DNA from: Bacteroidota bacterium
GTDB taxonomy: Bacteria; Bacteroidota; Bacteroidia; Bacteroidales; P3
Assembly: GCA_023415495.1 (NCBI GenBank)
Contig: JAEZKK010000023.1
Span: forward strand, 1-64,000
Length of the DNA stretch: 64,000 nucleotides
Direction of reading: 5' to 3'
Below are positions 61,664-64,000 of this stretch, piece by piece. Made by a program: the position numbers and the translations under genes. Under the pieces are notes generated by a model. That model made no database searches, was not told the origin of the DNA, and saw only the letters and a list, made by a program, of their open reading frames with translations. Position 1 is the first letter of the stretch, and every line of letters starts with the position of its first letter.

Positions 61664-63811
61664 TTATTGAAGAATAATCTTACTTATATGGGCTTTATCC
61701 TTATTTGAGAAATGAATAAAATAAATACCTTTTTCTAAATTAGAAACATCTATTCTATTTGTATTAGTATTAGTTTTAATCACCTCTCTTCCATAGATAT
61801 CCATAATTTTTATATTATAGAAATCCTGGGATTCAATATTCAAAACATCTTTTGCTGGATTTGGATAAACCTTTATTCTATTATCTAAAGTAATAATATC
61901 TTTTATTCCTATTAATTGAATTGCTCTTTCAACAGCACTGTAAGCATCTACCTTACCCCAACCCCATGTATTGTTTGGAAGAGAGCTCCCTGTGTATTCA
62001 TCACTACGGGCAGTCTCTTTCAGTATTTCTTTTATCTGGCTTGGAGATAATTCTGGATTTGCCTCAAGCATTAGGGCAACAACTCCCGCTACCATTGGGC
62101 TTGACATTGATGTCCCTGAAAGAGGATAAAACTTATAAGTCTTATTATTAAATTCAACGGTATAGGTATTTGGGAAACCATCGATATCTGTTGCAAATGA
62201 ATTTATAGAAGAAATAACTCCAACACCAGGAGCTGAAACCTCTGGTCTTATTGCCTCATCAATTCTTGGTCCTTTGCTTGCGAAAACAGCTCTTGCTCCT
62301 CCATCAAAACCATTTTTAACTCTTGCTTGATGAGCAGAAATAGAAATTACATCATCACATACAGCAGGCTCACCAACTCCGTAATTATTATCCCCAAAAA
62401 GATAATTAACCCCCTTGCTTTCAAATTTATTTCCCCAGTTCCCTACTCCTGTTACTAAATTAGCAACATTCCATGCATGGATATTTGCATTATCAGACTT
62501 CATTGCTAAAACTACTTTTATTCCTGAAAGAGGATTAGAAATTCTTATTTCCCATTCCTGAACACCTCTTTTACTTATTGGGGTAAAATCAGTACTACTT
62601 AGTCTAAAAATCACAGAATCACCATTAATTAACTTATATGAATTTGAGATTACGTCATTATCAGATGTATTAGTCCAAGAGCTTGAATCTAATAGTTGCA
62701 TAGTTGAGCTATATATTTCAAGTCTTGATGAAAAAGAATTATTGCTATCTCCAATTATTAAAACCGATTGTCCCCAATAATTTGGATTAGTATTAAAATC
62801 AAATTCTATTCCTGTGCGTTTAATCTCATTATTAGTAAGATTTGTATTTATATGAAAGAAAGCATCCCCATTATTGCCACCACTTGAAACAAATACAACA
62901 CCACTATTTGAAAGGGAAGAAATTGCTTGATCAAAGAGAGAGGTTCCATCTAATATTCCAAAATTATAAAGACCCCAGCTACCATTAATTACTAATCTTT
63001 TGCTTCTTTGTTCTGCCATATCATTCATCCATGAATAGGCATCAAGCAATGCTGCCTCATCAATTAGGAAAGTTGCAAATAAAAGTTGGGCATTTGGTGC
63101 TACTCCACGATAAATACTACCTCCTCCACCTCCAGAGGCAATTCCTGCAACATGGGTTCCATGATATCCAACATTATAAATATTATTTGTATCGCTTCCT
63201 GCTGCTATAAGTTCATTTTCTCCAATAAATACTCTTCCATAACTATAATTATTATTACTTGATGAGTATTCTCTAAATTGATCCCAAGCTCCTATTATTC
63301 TGTATTGAGTTAAGCTCGTATCATAGAAATTAGGATGAGTGTAATCGAATCCCCAATCAGTTACACCAATAATTACATCCTTCCCATCAAAACCTCTTGG
63401 AAGGTTATAGCCCTCATTTACCCAATCTGCATTAAGGTCATCTACTCCTTTCTTTACATTAGGGTTGGTAATCTTTCTTGATATTTCTATTTCTAATATA
63501 CCCTTGGTATTAATCACCTCTTCAACCCTATCTAAAGGGATGTAAAGAGTGTAAATATTACCAATCTTTGAGCCAATCAAACATCCTTTTGAAAGAATAT
63601 GACTCTCTGAAAAACTATCATTTGCTTTGATTAAAGCAGGTAAATAACTTTCGTTATTAATCACTCTTATTGGATAACGTTGAGAAAAAAACAATTCCTG
63701 ATTTTTAGATTTAGTATTAGAAATATAACCCCTAAGACCAGGGCCAATCTCTTGGCTAATAAGATTAAAAGAAAATAAAAAACTAAATAAAAAAAATATA
63801 ATTCTTTTCAT
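61664..63811 (-). CDS. Subtilisin-like (S8) protease with T9SS sorting domain
   Basis: From the ATG at 63811 the protein has 715 residues. Signal peptide is MKRIIFFLFSFLFSFNLISQ. The catalytic triad is D152 (GVTDWGFDYTHP), H217 (YHGTHVAGI) and S568 (SGTSMSSPMVAGV). The last 80 residues, KVYPNPAKDVLNIE to AHISKIILQ, are a type A T9SS sorting domain. A beta-sandwich insert (about 300-430) lies between H and S. It should be an exported or surface-bound protease. An upstream frame to 63859 has no ATG. Confidence 0.92.
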   Translation of the reverse strand: MKRIIFFLFSFLFSFNLISQEIGPGLRGYISNTKSKNQELFFSQRYPIRVINNESYLPALIKANDSFSESHILSKGCLIGSKIGNIYTLYIPLDRVEEVINTKGILEIEISRKITNPNVKKGVDDLNADWVNEGYNLPRGFDGKDVIIGVTDWGFDYTHPNFYDTSLTQYRIIGAWDQFREYSSSNNNYSYGRVFIGENELIAAGSDTNNIYNVGYHGTHVAGIASGGGGGSIYRGVAPNAQLLFATFLIDEAALLDAYSWMNDMAEQRSKRLVINGSWGLYNFGILDGTSLFDQAISSLSNSGVVFVSSGGNNGDAFFHINTNLTNNEIKRTGIEFDFNTNPNYWGQSVLIIGDSNNSFSSRLEIYSSTMQLLDSSSWTNTSDNDVISNSYKLINGDSVIFRLSSTDFTPISKRGVQEWEIRISNPLSGIKVVLAMKSDNANIHAWNVANLVTGVGNWGNKFESKGVNYLFGDNNYGVGEPAVCDDVISISAHQARVKNGFDGGARAVFASKGPRIDEAIRPEVSAPGVGVISSINSFATDIDGFPNTYTVEFNNKTYKFYPLSGTSMSSPMVAGVVALMLEANPELSPSQIKEILKETARSDEYTGSSLPNNTWGWGKVDAYSAVERAIQLIGIKDIITLDNRIKVYPNPAKDVLNIESQDFYNIKIMDIYGREVIKTNTNTNRIDVSNLEKGIYFIHFSNKDKAHISKIILQ

Positions 63812-63830
63812 AGTGGTAATTTTATAAATA

Positions 63831-63866
63831 AAAAAACAAAAGCGTTCTGCATAACACAAAACGCTT
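63831..63866 (-). terminator. Terminator of the gene at the right edge
   Basis: On the minus strand AAGCGTT (63866-63860) and AACGCTT (63846-63840) pair, followed by TTGTTTTTT (to 63831). Confidence 0.6.
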
Positions 63867-63876
63867 AAATAATTAA

Positions 63877-64000
63877 TTAATACTCATCTTCATGAAAAAA
63901 GAAATCTTCTTTTGTTGGGTAGTCTGTCCATATTTCTTCAATACTTTCATAAATCTCCCCCTCATCTTCAATTTCTGATAGATTCTCAATAACCTCAGCT
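63877..64000 (-). CDS. Acidic protein, C-terminal end only
   Basis: The last 40 codons of a gene enter from the right edge and end in TAA at 63877-63879. The product ends ENLSEIEDEGEIYESIEEIW, then TDYPTKEDFFFHEDEY. It is strongly acidic. No family can be assigned from this much. A terminator follows. Confidence 0.55.
   Translation of the reverse strand, partial: AEVIENLSEIEDEGEIYESIEEIWTDYPTKEDFFFHEDEY

Overview
The window is AT-rich DNA from a Bacteroidota genome, probably a gliding or T9SS-bearing lineage close to Bacteroidales; I cannot place it to order or genus. The evidence is direct. It carries gldF and gldG, a PorX response regulator, proteins with type IX secretion C-terminal sorting domains, a TonB-dependent receptor paired with a DUF4249 lipoprotein, and promoters of the Bacteroidota form TAnnTTTG with an upstream TTG or TTTG. 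No rRNA, tRNA or CRISPR array was seen.

Layout. 1-1.9 kb: the start of a secreted protein and a nucleotidyltransferase/HTH pair that looks like a type IV toxin-antitoxin module. 1.9-7.5 kb: a flippase, the operon M23 peptidase-ispH-recF-DUF721, and an outer-membrane protein. 7.7-15.4 kb: DUF2156/GNAT pair, TonB receptor-DUF4249-SUMF1-like genes, mscL and a T9SS cargo protein. 15.4-20.1 kb: DUF3788, RhuM, thioesterase, tadA and a RelA/SpoT enzyme.

20.1-35.4 kb is an accessory island. It holds a TdeIII-like type II restriction-modification pair, an ankyrin-like orphan, an ORF6N-family pseudogene bounded by 31-bp direct repeats, and a complete type I system (hsdM-hsdS-hsdR, half-size HsdS). The type I genes are visibly richer in G and C than their neighbours and are bracketed by two related arrays of short palindromes. 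Next comes a plasmid-like replication block: an orphan protein, a RepA-type ATPase, iteron-like repeats, a DUF6371 primase-like protein, an excisionase-like HTH and an HU-like protein. No integrase, relaxase or partition gene was seen.

35.5-42.2 kb returns to core genes: YebC, gldF-gldG-DUF4340 protein, dnaN and a secreted C1 peptidase. 42.4-48.1 kb has a Fic enzyme with tandem repeats behind it, a displaced fragment of tsaE, a frameshifted secreted-protein gene, cupin-tsaE-porX, and a cassette of two cysteine-rich lipoproteins around a MauE/thioredoxin membrane protein. 48.2-64 kb is mostly housekeeping: gcvH, VanZ, rpsO, pnp, a metallo-hydrolase, the run sufB-GT9-mazG-priA, an outer-membrane barrel, nitroreductase, an Nramp transporter, and a subtilisin-like T9SS protease.

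The most interesting material is non-coding or degenerate: palindromic arrays around the type I system, a nested cruciform at its promoter side, three promoters that sit only 4-8 bases from a start codon and so predict leaderless or near-leaderless mRNAs, paired operator-like palindromes, and local duplications. Nothing here amounts to a proven new system. The best candidates are the replicon-like block and the cysteine-lipoprotein cassette.
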